DNA of 64,000 bases from Candidula unifasciata (GCA_905116865.2 CAJHNH020003154.1:16987-80986), one strand, 5' to 3'. Numbered from the stretch's first letter, positions 12,445 through 24,639 are shown. Program-made: numbers and translations. Notes: generated by a model not told the origin, from the sequence alone.

Positions 12445-12975
12445 AACATCCACACATCCCACATTGCAGTTGGCTGCGCAGTGGATGTTATTTACTGAAC
12501 TTTGCATATATGTGTATATGTCTACATACTGTCAGGTATGTGAGACCGGTGGTAAGACATTTTCCAGAGCCAAACCAGCTGAATTTGAAGCATGGAAGAC
12601 AGACCCTCTTCCAAACAGATAACAATTTCACAGGATCTGCTGGAATGATGGAGGCTGCACAAGTGCTGTGGCTTGTCATAAGCTTCGCTATACATCAATA
12701 CTTTCTGATGGTGATGCCAAAACATTTCAGGAGCTTACCAAGATCAAACCTTATGGGGAGGACATTAAGACAGACAGAGTGCATCAATCATGTCAGGAAA
12801 TGCCTTGGAACAGAAGTCTGTAATGTTGCTGACTGCCAAAAGCAACGTGTGACCCTAGGTGGACGTGGTAAAACTGATCTGGGCTCAATGCACTAAAGAC
12901 AACTTTGCCTCTCGCAAGCGTATTCATTTTTTTTTTAACCGCAGCAAGAGAGTTCAACTTTGTTGTGCTGCTGCA
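12445..12975 (+). pseudogene. Mutator-like transposase, family A copy 5, 5'-truncated
   Basis: Starts inside the HTSHIAVGC-type segment and continues through TYCQVCETGGKTFSRAKPAEF (near 12517-12585), the AGMMEAAQVLW part (12640-12670) and CINHVRKCLGTEVCNVADCQ (near 12778-12840), to VTLGGRGKTDLGS (near 12852-12890). Its 5' third is replaced by the end of B copy 3. Stops interrupt every frame. Confidence 0.7.
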
Positions 12976-13640
12976 GCCCACGACACTACCCAGTCTATGT
13001 TATTTTCTAAAAGTCTGAATATGAAGAGACTAGAAGCATCTAGGATGTAAAAGAGAGTCAGAAATAGCTTGAAATATAAAAAGGACAAGCAAACTAAAAA
13101 ACGTGACAAAACATTTCAGCAATTATTATCATGTAGATAGGTTACTGATGACCGAACTTGTATTAGTGGCCTAAGACTGTTTGATATCCAGAATCTTATT
13201 TCTTTTATTCAGCTGTTTCTATGTCCACAGAGATCATATATTGACAGTCTCTGAACAGCTATCTGGCATTAGTTCACAGCTAGAGTTGCAGTGCACTGCA
13301 TGCAAACACACACTGTTTGTTGTAAATCAGGAAAACAATTTGCAGTTCCAGTTTGCCATGTGTGGCATCGGCTGTCATGACCAGAAAAGTCATCGCTTTT
13401 TGGCTGCCATGGATATGCCCCAGCCAGTTTCAAGTGTTCGATCAGCAGTATTTAAGGATTGTATTCTTCATGCAACAAGAACTGTAGCAGAGTCAAGCAC
13501 GAACTGAACGATGCCGAACAGTCAGACGTTGGGACAGTTTCCTGTGATGAAACATGGAAGTGAAGGGGATTTTCTAGCAAAAATTGAGTTTCAAGATGTC
13601 TGTCAGTCTAAAAGCACCAGCAAAGGTCCATAATGTAGGA
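12975..13640 (+). pseudogene. Mutator-like transposase, family B copy 4, 3'-truncated
   Basis: Holds the B N-terminal part: SKSLNMKRLEASRM (13006-13050), FDIQNLISFIQLF (near 13180-13220), CGIGCHDQKSHRFLAAMDMPQ in two parts (13360-13425), ELNDAEQSDVGT (near 13503-13538). The MRKAAS segment is deleted near 13498. The copy ends near 13640 with the CLSV-LKAPAKV stretch, then gives way to unrelated LINE 5' sequence. This is the right edge of the array. Confidence 0.68.
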
Positions 13641-16000
13641 CACTTTTTTTTTTTACACAAGTCACTGATTACAGTGATCGAGAGAACTGATTGCACTTGA
13701 GACAGAGATCGAGAGAGTTAGTTGCCTCGTATTTAGCACAGCGTTTGCTTGAGGGGAGAAACACAGGTTCACTCAGAGATTACTATTACTCGCTCTGTTA
13801 GGTCTGAAAAATGTAGTGTCATGAATCACAAGTCGATGCGATGCCCCGCATGACTAAAAGTCAGTTGTCTCAGTATGCAAACAGTGAGAGTTAGTTGCCT
13901 CACTTTAAACAGACCGTATGTCAGTTACGTGCTAGGGGAAGGAGAAGACTGGTATCAATCATTTGGTAATCGGCTTGATCTGCCAGCCCTCACAACCTTG
14001 ACACAAAAGTCGAGAGTTTGTTGCCTTGCAAAGTCCGCCCTGTTAAGCGAGAGTTTGTTGCCTCGCAAGACTTAGCACTAGCCTTGTATACTGTTGTGGA
14101 CCACCCTAGGAGTTCTCTTTTTAGAGTTCTAACCAGGCTTGCTGCCCAGGAGAGGACAAGCTTTTTGCGAAAAATTCAAACAGAGCGCACGACGCATCTA
14201 CCCAAAAGTCAGCAGAGCCTGAATTAAGTCTGGTGAGCATAATTTACATTTAAACCACTTCCTTGACTAGGGCTTAGCCAACTCAAAATGTCAATTACAC
14301 CACCGAAAAACGTGTGGAGGTTAACCAGAGCCAGCTCCCAGAAGCCAGTTACATCCTCTGAAACTTCTGCATTGAAAGGTCGCAACAGTGTCACAAAAGA
14401 GCCCTTAACGATGAAATCCAACTCCTAAAGAGAGTGACTCAAAACACGGATAAAACCCCACCCGCTGAAAATCAAAGGTACCCAAACGAAACCCCTATCT
14501 CCAACCGTTCAACAGAAGCCAATTCAAAGCACACAGATGAGAAAATAGTGTCCATTATTATCAGGCTTGAGAGGATAGAGGGAAAACTCCCTGACTCGGA
14601 CTCATCGGACTCAAGCGCAATAGACAATGAATCCATATCGTCGGAACCCGACCTTGGCTCAGAACTCAATAGATATGAGCCAAGAGGCTTAACAAGTAAG
14701 AACCAACAGTGGCAGCACAGCGTTTAATTCCACCAATATGGAGAAAGCCAATATCACTATTCTGCAGTGGAACTGCAACAGCATCAAAAAAACCTCCCAG
14801 ACATATTCAAACAAACATAGGAGACGACGACAGTATATGCCCTGCAGGGAACTAGATTGAAACCAGAAGATAGGTTCACGTGCCCCGGCTTCGCAATATA
14901 CAGAAATGATAGACAAACCGATACAAAGAGTGGAGGGGTCGCGACCCTGGTCAGTAATCAGATAAAAGTCATATCACACACTGGCTTCAACACCCCACAT
15001 TTGGAAGGAATGCTGACAACATACCTGAATCCAATCAAAAGCTACCTCACAGACAACACATTACTGATCGGAGACCTCAACGTGCACCATCAGACTTGGG
15101 GGGAGCCAATAGCCGACCGAGGGGGCAACAATCTAATGGTGTTGACTAAAGAAAACTCACTAACTGTACTTAACGACAGCTCCGCTACAAGGATATGCCC
15201 CAGCCTTAGGAAACGAGACGCAGCAATAGACCTGTCGATTGCCACGGCGGGGCTAGCGGGCTGCCATTGGCTGATAACAGCAGTGACCATCTTCAAAATC
15301 AGTATGAGAACGTGACCCCAGATAGTGGAAGAAATAAAGCGACTGCACTTCAATTCAAAAAAGCGAACTGGGCCGCATTCCTTGATGAAAATATATCCAC
15401 TGATTTAGGCCCCACTGCCGAGGACGACATAGACCACACAGCACAGAAAATCTAACAAACGCCATCATTAAGGTGGCTATTAAACACATTCCGAACAAGA
15501 ATATGCCTGACCATCTTACTGCGAAATCCAGCGGTGAAACTGCAGACAAGGGAGGCACGCCTACAACCTATTAAGAAAACCAAGGCTCCAGTCTCAGATA
15601 AAAGGGCGAACCAAAATCCCAACTACCAACAAACTCTGGAATCTGAGGCTGGGACACTGGGCAGACATATATAAAAACCCAAGGTGCACCACATGCAGAA
15701 GCCAAAACTCGATAACCCACTACTTGCTAGAATGCAAGAAACATGAGACCCTACAGAAACCAATCATCGACTACTGCAAAATCCATAAAAAGAAAGTGTC
15801 ACTCTCAGAGTGGCTACACACAAACTGCGATAAGACCCTGCAAACGCTAGTAAAGCAATACATTAGCAGAACTGCAGGAGGAAATCGTCAGGCAATTGAT
15901 GCCAGACTAGCAGCAACTTTCCGGACAACAACCCAGACCACAGTCCCGGCAAGCAGTCCGAACCAAGAATAAGTCGCCACAGCCCAGCTCTGGAGGAGAC
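13640..16000 (+). mobile_element. APE-type LINE with the reverse transcriptase deleted
   Basis: Shows a 5' leader with a motif repeated four times, then a charged ORF1-like segment (14434-14727). An endonuclease domain follows, with ITILQWNCNSIKK (14752-14790), GGVATLVSNQIKVI (14932-14973), IGDLNVHHQTWGEP (15069-15110) and DAAIDLSIATAG (near 15218-15253). The C-terminus is the post-RNase H zinc-knuckle-like segment LRLGHWADIYKNPRCTTC (near 15646-15695) with HYLLECKKHE (near 15718-15750), open to 15972. The normal order would place reverse transcriptase and RNase H between these, but only about 200 bp separate the endonuclease linker from the C-terminal part. Stops at several points make this a non-autonomous, dead copy. 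Clade is Jockey- or I-like, not settled. Confidence 0.72.
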
Positions 16001-16469
16001 AGCCAGCCAGCATGCAGACAGACGGAAGAGGCCAGCGAAATCAAGACCTGAAAGCCATCTTACTTAGCAAGCTATCTATCTCCCTCACTCCCTCGACCTT
16101 ACTTTATATCCTACTCAGCTTTTCAAGCTTTCAATTCTATTTTAATTTTTTTGCATAAACTGTTACATCCTCACTACTTCTATATCATGTGTGGCCAGAA
16201 GAATACTGGATAAGAAATTTTGGGGGAAAAACCCAAAATATAAAAAAAAGGCACGCCCAGCTAACGCATATACACATGTACGATGCGAAATAAGAGCACA
16301 AAAAGATTTTAAATGTGGGACCCTGAAAGGGGCCTTAGCGTGAGGGGCCAGTGGCAAGCTTATCGACTTTGATGTGGTGTACAAGGGAGCAGCCTAGGCA
16401 CAATTATGGACAGTGTTTAGCAACTAGCAAAAACCTAGGAAACTGGATCAACTTCAGATGACAAATCCA
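16001..16469. other. LINE 3' trailer or intergenic DNA, no gene seen
   Basis: The first 150 bp probably belong to the 3' untranslated part of the preceding LINE. No further motif was recognised on either strand; the minus frame 16163-16384 has no known domain. Confidence 0.4.
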
Positions 16470-16640
16470 AAATCAAAACCTCACACAGACAAAAAGGAAA
16501 GGCACAAAATAGAAAATCTGTAATCAAGGCGCACCCAAACGCCACAAATAATCAGAAGGGCCAAGAGTCAGCTACTAAACACGGACTCGATATAGTCACC
16601 GCTCAACCAGGAGCAGACTGAAGGAGTCAAGGAGTTTTAT
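16470..16640 (+). repeat. Unclassified dispersed repeat, copy 2
   Basis: Collinear with 7440-7600: a CAAAAAGGAAAGGC-type block, a GGCGCACCCAAACGCC-type block, then GATATAGTCACCGCTCAACC and GGAGCAGACTGAAGGAGTCA at the end. In the other copies the same end lies just before Mutator family A sequence; here it is followed by a minisatellite. Confidence 0.45.
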
Positions 16641-16769
16641 TATTTTGTTTCCAAATATCCATCCATCCACATCCTGGCCTCACCAGCGGCAACACACCCG
16701 ACAAAGACCCATCCACCAACCCCTGGATACAACCAGAACCAAGGCTAAACCACTATGTCCCGAAAAGGG

Positions 16770-17505
16770 GCTGCGTCAGTACAGCAGCCCCTCTTGCCAC
16801 ACATCCATAAGAAGAAGGGTTGCTTCAGAAAAGCAGCTCCTTCACACCACGAAGCTATGAGAAAGGCTGTTTAGGACAGTAGTCCCTCCCCACCAAGATG
16901 TTTTGAAGGGGCTACTTCAGAACAGCAGCCCCTCCACACTAAAAAGTCACCAAAGAGGCTACTTCAGAACAGCAGCCCCTCCACACTATAGTCACCAAAG
17001 TGGCTACTTCAGAACAGCAGCCCCTCCACACTACAAAGTCACCAAAGTGGCTACTTCAGAACAGGAGCCCCTCCACACTAAAAAGTCACCAAAGGGGCTA
17101 CTTCAGAATAGCAGCCCCTCCACACTACAGTCACCAAAGTGGCTACTTCAGAATAGCAGCCCCTCCACACTACAGTCACCAAAGTGGCTACTTCAGAACA
17201 GCAGCCCCTCTACACTACAAAGTCACCAAAGGGGCTACTTCAGAACAGCAGCTCCTTCACACTAAAAAGTCACCAAAGGGGCTACTTCAGAATAGCAGCC
17301 CCTCCACACTACAGTCACCAAAGTGGCTACTTCAGAACAGCAGCCCCTCTACACTACAAAGTCACCAAAGGGGCTACTTCAGAACAGCAGCTCCTTCACA
17401 CCACAATGCCACGAGAGGAGTCGCTTCAGTGTAGTATCCCTCCCCCACCACGAACTCATCTAAGGGTGCTTCCCCAGAACGAGCAAGCCCATCCCTCCAC
17501 GATAT
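16770..17505 (+). repeat. Minisatellite, unit about 45 bp
   Basis: Tandem units of CACCAAAGTGGCTACTTCAG followed by an AACAGCAGCCCCTCCACACT-type half. Units are regular at 16900-17400 (about eleven) and degenerate at both edges. Unit length varies from about 43 to 48 bp through the CTACAGT / CTACAAAGT / CTAAAAAGT linkers. Open frames here arise from the repeat and are not judged real. Confidence 0.9.
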
Positions 17506-18235
17506 AAGGTAACCCTAGCCCCTAATTTTTGGGGGGAAAACAGTATGGTACTAAATAAATGAACATAACTGTTAAACCGTTGCTTTAAGTGAATAGTTTT
17601 TACCACAATATGTTTGAAATATAATGGTAAATATATGTGCAAATTTGCATTAAACCATTTTTATTAGTTTCTCAAATATCTTTGCAAATGAGTACAAATT
17701 TGACAATTTTCTGCATAAAATAAGACATTTTCAGTCAACATCTGTAAAAATGTGTTGATTTTTCTTTAATCGTTAACTAGTATGTACCTACAGAAAGCAT
17801 TGCTTTTAACAGATTTAATCAAATTTAATTTGGGGGTTTAACCTATCCTTAAGATAAGGTTATTAGTATAATAAAACTTGAAAATAATTACTTTTCCTGT
17901 AGCCTCACTCTAAAAAAAAAAAAAAAATTTGACTTGGGAATGGTTTCTAAAAAGATTAAAATAAAACAAATTTATTTACCATGGTATTAACTTATATACT
18001 GACAAGATGGTTTGAGAAACTAAGATATAGTTTTTATGCAGCAGCCACAAAACTACAAAAATTGTCAACAACAACAAAAGTTGTCAACAACAAAAAAGTT
18101 GTCAACATTTTTAAGTTAGGTAGGAAAAAAAATGGCAAGTGATATATAAAAAAAAATCTTCTGTCAGTATGTAAACGGCCTATGAGTGTACTTACACAAA
18201 AGATTGAACCCGTACATACAAAAGTGGGTATAGTG
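17506..18235. other. AT-rich gap, nothing recognised
   Basis: Contains an A run at 17913-17927 and three GTTGTCAACA-type repeats at 18062-18108. No coding or RNA signature was found on either strand. Confidence 0.4.
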
Positions 18236-18239
18236 TTGA

Positions 18240-18850
18240 CTCACTGGGCCAGTATTTCCTTCTCAATGGGCTGTACAAGAAACCATCCTGCAGCTTGCAG
18301 GATGTATTCTGCCGTTTGTATGCCCAACCCACATGGGCACAGTGCTGAACTACTCAGATGAAGTCTATACTCATATTTCAAGTTTGTTATGCCCCATCCT
18401 GTTGGCGTACAATGATGAATGACCTGTTTGTGCTGACCAAGTAAGCTGACCAGCCTGATTTTCTACCTTCTGATAGACTAGATGTCTTTTTTTTGTGTGT
18501 AGGGTTTCCCATTCTTGAGAGCATGTAGCACCAATAGTGCATCTTTGAAGATGACCGCTTGGTGGCAGCCAGCGCTAGTGTAGTCTTATTTTGACAACCT
18601 GCTCTGGTGCTTGGATGTTTGCTGTGAAGGTAGGGCGTAATTTACCAGTAGGTATATATTTTGTGCGGCAGCGATTGTCTGGATGTGTGCCAAAGATGTC
18701 AGCACCCCCGTTCCAACCACACAGGTTGCTGATCCTTCTGTGTATGCAGGTATCAACAATTGTTCAAGATAGTTTTCCTGGACAAGACAAGCTGATTGCT
18801 TTTGAAGGTCACCGGTCTTATCTCCAGCCGTGAGGCCACTGGCTGAAGTC
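18240..18850 (-). pseudogene. LINE RNase H and C-terminal fragment
   Basis: Read on the minus strand: the RNase H start YTEGSATCVVGTGV (near 18700-18742), FKDALLVLHALKNG (near 18505-18550) and a C-terminal CPCGLGIQTAEYILQA segment (near 18285-18335). The order matches the better-preserved LINE at 59787-61323 (YTDGSAES, LTDAKSILEAL, CTCGNVHQTAEHVLQ). The Asp of YTDG is changed to Glu here and several stops intervene, so this is a 5'-truncated dead copy. Confidence 0.72.
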
Positions 18851-19734
18851 ATTATCCGTTATATGTTAGTGACTTGGTACGAGGTAAAGGTGAAGTCTGC
18901 TTGTGATAAATGACTTTCAGAATGTGGTTCTTAAAGGTCCTGCACTCAAGGCGAAGATGTTCATGGTAGATTAATATTCTGGAAACTGCCACACTATTGT
19001 GGAAGGTTAGGACTAATTTGGGTCTCATGGTGGTTGAAGAAGAAGAAGAAAACATCACCAATAACTAAAATTTCATGTTGACAATCTTACATTCTTTCCT
19101 TTGTGAGTCTTCTGGCTGCAGTGCGCAAACACATGATTCTCAGTATTTTTCACAGCCTTGAGACTAAGTCACCACAGCCAAGTCTTTGACAGTTTTCAAC
19201 AGGTTCTCTAACAACTGAAAAATATTAAAGATGATAAAGTCAGTTGATTGTTAGATAACAATCAATAATGTCGAGTCAATAGTAATATTGTTCATCTCAT
19301 GTCCTTTATCTCTCAACTAATGGTAATATCTTTTGCTATCGAATGCAGCTTATTCAATCTCTCTTCCTTCTTTATTATCTTATTCTATGACCCCTCTATC
19401 TTTATCACTTCATTCAGTGTCCTCTCCATATCTATGCAAAGTGTTGGTTCCTTGCCTCTCAGCACAAGCTTGACGACTTCTAAGGAAACCCCTGACTAGT
19501 CTACTCCTCAGGCATGCCTAAGGGAGGTAGGGACTCTATTCGTCTTCCCCATAAACCCACACAGGGAGTACTGATGTATGTAATTTAAAGAAGTGTTGAA
19601 AGTGATCCAAACTTTCCATTTGTATGCAAAAATGTAAAATGAATTTGACTAGAGCCTAAAAATCTTAGCTGTTAAAGTTAATGAACTTTACCTATCAAAT
19701 AAAATATTTAAAGCAATGAACTCTACACTATTAC
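18851..19734. other. Intergenic DNA with a possible SINE piece
   Basis: No gene recognised. The part at about 19455-19560 (TTGCCTCTCAG, CTACTCCTCAGGCATGCCTA, CCCATAAACCCACACAGG) resembles the minus-strand body of the (GAA)n-tailed SINE described at 48750-49045, heavily diverged. Confidence 0.4.
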
Positions 19735-22700
19735 TCATTCATTCATTCAGTAGCATGTCCCTCGCGGAACCTCGCTGCCATAACAACCCTCCGGAAAACC
19801 TTCCTATCATGAGCAAGATGTCCTGCGTCTGATACACCCATCTGGAGATCATCTGCCACATCCTGCACCCATCTTCTCCTTGGCCTTCCTCTTCCTCTCT
19901 TCCCAGGCATATACCCCTCCATTATTGTTCTCTCTAGACCCCCATGACGTTTCAAGTGACCAAAATATTTCAATTTTCTTTGTTTTATTGTCTTTACTAG
20001 CCAACCCTCTTCAATATTTCAGCTCTTGAAGTATGGATGCATTTGTTCTTTTCTTTACCCAAGATATTCTTAGAACCTGTCTGTAACATTTATATTCAAA
20101 TGCATTTATGCGCTGTTCCGCTTTGTTTAGTAAGTGTCCAGGTCTCACAGGCGTATGTTGCAATGGGAAAGATGCATGCTCTTAAAAATCTGACCTTTGT
20201 AATTCTATCTGTACAATTCCATAATTTATTCAGTGTTTTAGTCTTTGAAGAGCAATTGATAGTCGCCGTTTAATTTCTTTCATTGTGTCACCATTGTTGG
20301 TAACCAGTGACCCTAGATATTTCGAAATTTTCCACCACTTCCAATCTTTCCTCATTAACATATATTTCTCTTCTCCATGGCAGTTTTTGTTTGTATGCAT
20401 TATCTTTGTTTTTGCTGTGTTAAGAAATAAGTTATGATTTTCACTATTTCTTTGGAGTGAGGTTAATAAGTTTTCTAAACCATTTTGTGATGATAGTAAT
20501 ACTGTATCATCAGCATAACGAATTTCTGGTATTTCATGACCACCGATGTTTAGGGCATCATATTGTTCCTTGTTTATATCATCTCTTACATTTCTCATAT
20601 TTTCGGCGTACAGGTTGAACAAATACGGTGACAGCACACATCCCTGACGGACTCCTTGCTTGATGCCAAACCAGTCTGATGTCTCTCCATCTATTCTGAC
20701 TGCTGCTTGTTGGTCTTGATAGAGCATTTTAATGAGCTGCACTATATGTGATGGAAAGCCCATATTCCTCATGATTTCCCAAAGCTTCTGATGTTGTACA
20801 CAGTCAAATGCTTTTGAATAATCCACAAAACATAAGAACAGATTTACATACCATATTTCCATATCTTTTCACATAATGCATGATAGATTTTTATGCTTTC
20901 TTCTCCTCCCGCTTTAATCAATTCAGCTGGTATCTCATCACATCCAGGTGATTTACCATTTTTCAGGCTCCTTATTGCCCATGAAATTTCATCTAATGAA
21001 GGTTCAGGTTCTGCCTCTACTGTTTCTGGTTCATGTATATCATTCATATCCTCACTGTCATTCATATCATACATTCCGCTGCAGTATTCCTGCCATCTTC
21101 CTAGAATTTGTCTAGATTCTGTTAAAGTATTTCCCAACTTGTCACAAATAACATTTAACTGAGGTTGAAAATTTCTTGTCAACTTCATTTCCTTGAACAT
21201 TTCGTAATCTCTTCCATTTTTGTGATGCTGCTCTATTTTAATACAGCAATCTTGTACATACTGATTTTTATCCTTTCTTGTGTACTTTCTTATTTCTCGT
21301 GTTAAAAAATTTATACTTCATCCTACTGTCCATTGGTTTCTCTTTCTTTTTCAGTTCCCTTCGTTGTTTTATTAGTTCTAACGTGTATGGTGTGATCCAT
21401 GGTTTATTTTGCTTAGTCCTGGTGGGTATTAAGTCTTTAGCTGCTGTTATCAAGATATCCCTAGCTTGTACCGCCAGTTCATCAGGTGTCATTTCCTCTT
21501 GTACAGACATCAAGACCTCAAAACGGTTCTTCACTTCTACGTTGTATGCATCTGGTATTTTGTGAGATCAAATCGAAAATGGCCTTGGTCCTCGGGTAAG
21601 CTTTTTGAGTTTTAATTTCAGATCTGCTTCTAGTAACTGATGATCTGTATCGCAATCTGCACTTCGCATGGTTTTTGCAGATGTTATGCTCGATCTCCAT
21701 CTTCTTTGTATTAAAATGTAATCTATCTGATTTTTGGTAACACTGTCAGGGGATGTCTATGTGAAAAGCCTTCTAGGGTGTTGTTTATAAAGTGTGTTAG
21801 CTATTGTTAATTCATTTTCTATGCAAAATTCAATCAATTTTTCTCCTGTTTCATTTCTATTACCCAATCCAAATTTTCCTAAAACGTGTCTCTCATTTTC
21901 AGCTCTGCCTGTACCTACTTTAGCATTAAAATCTCCCATTATTATTATTATATCATTCTGATTAATTTTATTTAATGTGTCTTGCAGTATGGCATAAAAA
22001 TCTTCAATTTCGCCCTCCTCTGCTGTTGAAGTTGGTGCATATACCTGCATGAAAGTTATGATTTTTTTTTGGACGGCCTTTAAGTCTGATAGTTAGGATT
22101 CTATCACTAACTGGATTATATCCCATAATAGCTTTTGCTGTTGTTTTATCTAAACAAAATGCCACTCCGCTCTTGGCCTCTTACATCTCTACCAGAATAT
22201 ACGAAAAAGCTTCCATATTCATTGATAAAATGTCCCTTGCCACTCCAACGATGTTCCAAATTCCTAAGATCTGAATATTTAATCTTTCAATCTCATCACA
22301 TACTACTTTAAGCTTTCCTTCATACAGACTTCTCACATTCCACGTTCCTATTCGCATTCTGTTTCTTAGTCTGACACAGTGGATTTCCTTGGTAACACAG
22401 TCAGGATTAACTCCGTCATCACGATTACTAGTACTGACCCCTGTATCACACTCTCTTCCCAGTGTTATCTGATCTGCCTGGCCTGGGGGTCTCGCCACCA
22501 GATCTCTTCTGTGTTATGTTTTCTTTCATGATTGTTATGGGTTCTTGGCAAAATTTGCAGAAGGTAGTTTGCCGTTGCTTTCCTCCTGAGCAGTGACTAT
22601 ACTAGTCGGTGGCCATAGCCATTGTCCCTCTACTGATGAGATCATCTGCCTATCGCCGCAGAGTGCAGACCATAACCAACAATACCTGTCGGCTGCTCTT

Positions 22701-22800
22701 ACACTCCATCCACCACCTGCTTCCATGGCTTCACATAACCCTGATTGGGGGGCTAAACGGGTACTCCACCTTGCCCAAGGGTGTCCCGTAGACTAGCGGA
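19735..22800 (-). mobile_element. Nearly full-length LINE, endonuclease plus reverse transcriptase, decayed
   Basis: A minus-strand element, 5' end near 22800. Endonuclease motifs: RIGTWNVRSLYEGKL (22310-22360), MQVYAPTSTAEEGEIEDFY (near 21995-22050), IIIMGDFNAKVGTG (near 21905-21960), NQIDYILIQRRW (near 21700-21740). Reverse transcriptase motifs: LKNGKSPGCDEIPAELIKAG (20908-20970), DYSKAFDCVQHQKLWE (near 20775-20825), GVRQGCVLSPYLFNLYAENM (20600-20662), EIRYADDTVLLSS (near 20495-20535), KYLGSLVTNNG (near 20295-20330). The C-terminus is FGHLKRHGGLERTIMEG with GKRGRGRPRRRWVQDVADD (19840-19970). It ends in a short TGAA-type repeat (19735-19747), as in RTE-like LINEs. Six frame breaks make it inactive. 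The catalytic YADD is intact. Clade RTE-like is a moderate-confidence call. Confidence 0.88.
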
Positions 22801-23289
22801 GGAAAGGAGGCGTCTTACTAACGCAAATCGTCAACTAAAACATGTCCTATTTGATTGGCCAATATCTGTTAAATGGTTCAGAGTATTTCTATTTGCATCT
22901 GCATTGTCACTGAAAAAGTAGTTTGTAATACGTACGGAAATGAAAAAAATGTTTATGGGCATGTCAATGGTCAATCCTCCAGCACATGCGTCCTTTGGAA
23001 TTAATGGGTTTTTTCAGTTTCATGTCCCTATTTAGAGTACTTTAAAGAAGTTGACTGAGCTGATTTGGACTAAAGAAAAATAAAAAGTCCAGTTTGAATC
23101 AAAGTGGTGCAGCAGCGAACTTCCAACTGTTAATTAATTATGTCCCATTATGCTCCCTGTGAAAAGAAATATCTGAATATCTGAAAGATCACAGTATATT
23201 TTATAACAGTGCAAATAAACATCACTGCATTTCAGTGGATTATTAAGTATTAAAAATATATAAGTTAAAGGTGGCGTGATCTCTCACAA
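22801..23289. other. Intergenic DNA, nothing recognised
   Basis: AT-rich with no supported coding frame or RNA feature on either strand. Confidence 0.4.
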
Positions 23290-24105
23290 ACAATTTTAAC
23301 ATGAAATATTTTGATCTGACTTTAAAGCATATCTTTCAACCTTTGAAGCTAAGTATCCTTTTAAAAGAGGCTACATAGCTCATCTAATCCTGAATGAGAA
23401 GCTGTCCACTGCAGATATATGCAAGAGAATTAAGGCTATTGTTCAGGCAGCAGTACCAGATAGACAGGTACACGAGCTAGCATTAACATCTTCTGTAAAC
23501 AAGGTTAGGAGAAATGCTGTAAAAGCAGTCAATCATAGCCAGCAGTGGACAACAAAAAAGATTGTTAAATGTACCTTGCGTGTCTACCATAGCACAGATG
23601 GCATATGAGCTTGGTGTGCTGGCCAGTATTCAAGTTGGCCAGATGTTGCATGATCAAGTTGGCCAGATGTTGCATGAGTGTCAAGCTGGCACATTGGGAT
23701 GGAATTCCACAACAAAACAAGGATCCCAAATCAATGAGGTACATGTGTCTGTGACAACATCGCGTGGTAGACACTCTCTAACACTTAATATTGGTAATAT
23801 TTCAGGATCAGCAACAAATCATGTGTTTGAGCATGTCATTCAGGTTCTGTCTGATGTTATTTAAGTGTACTGTGATGCGTTCAAAATTCCAGTCTCTGGT
23901 TTCAAGGAGTTAGTTAAAAGCAAGTTGAACAGTACTATGACCGACAGAGCTGCTGTCAACCGCTGTGTGACCGAAAAGCTTCGGGAAGAGATCGGAGATT
24001 TGGTCGCCCTAAAGTGTATGGTTCACCCTGTGGATGGCCTTGCCAGATCTGCCCGTGAGGCTTTGCACATTCTTGAACAGCATCATATTGCAAATCAAGA
24101 CGGAA
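23290..24105 (+). pseudogene. DDE-type transposase-like protein, N-terminal part
   Basis: I do not recognise the superfamily. The reading runs KYPFKRGYIAHLILNEKL (near 23350-23405), GWNSTTKQGSQINEVHVS (near 23697-23752), VTTSRGRHSLTLNIGNISGS (near 23754-23814), a break, then FKIPVSGFKELVKSKLNSTM (near 23880-23940), DRAAVNRCVTEKLREEIG (23943-23996), CMVHPVDGLARSAREALHIL (24015-24074). A D..T, DRAAVN and CxxH layout is what RNase H-fold transposases such as hAT, Kolobok and Mutator show; the first Asp reads Asn here. A 24-bp tandem duplication at 23625-23678 repeats GQMLHDQV-like residues. The gene resumes at 26859 after an insertion. Confidence 0.55.
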
Positions 24106-24489
24106 AATATTTCAGCTTTCCACTCCTGTATAGGAAAAGAAAAAAACAATATAAATTAATGTTGGGCGTTCACGCCTCCGACGCCTCGAACAATTACACA
24201 GCAAAGTGCTGACTGGTACGCGCACATTCACTGATAATTCCCATCAATATCCCTTTTCCAGCTTGCCTGCGCAAGCATTTACGGGGTCAGGATGATGTGA
24301 TTAACTAAATTTTGTTTTTAAAAAAACAGTAGTGGGGCAGAGGGTCTCCTTCAAATCAGATAGGTTTTTTTTAAAGCAAAACGTAAACCTCAGTGATCAA
24401 GGTCACTGCATGAGTCACCCTGTACATATTTTAGGCCAAGAAGAATGTATCTGACAAACATCTCACACTGTCTTCCTCAATAGCTCTAA

Positions 24490-24625
24490 ACTGCAGGGGG
24501 AAGTTCTAGTTCGTCCACTTCTGAACTTTGGTCTTGTTCCAGAACTTGAGTTTTGTTACATATCTTATTTTGTTTATGCAGACTGTTGATTTCTCTCTTA
24601 GGCAGGTGTCCCCAGACTTTGAAAG
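24490..24625 (-). repeat. (GAA)n-tailed SINE fragment
   Basis: AAGTTCTAGTTCGTCCACTT, GGTCTTGTTCCAGAACTTGA and TGCAGACTGTTGATT match the first half of the SINE at 48790-48905 in the same orientation. The copy is cut off at about 24610. Confidence 0.5.
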
Positions 24626-24639
24626 AAATACCCCGAATT

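Noticed and set aside
16900..17420. CRISPR-like regular repeats
   Set aside because: Units abut with no unique spacers, and the genome is eukaryotic; this is a minisatellite. The same holds for the 22-, 24-, 39- and 97-bp arrays.
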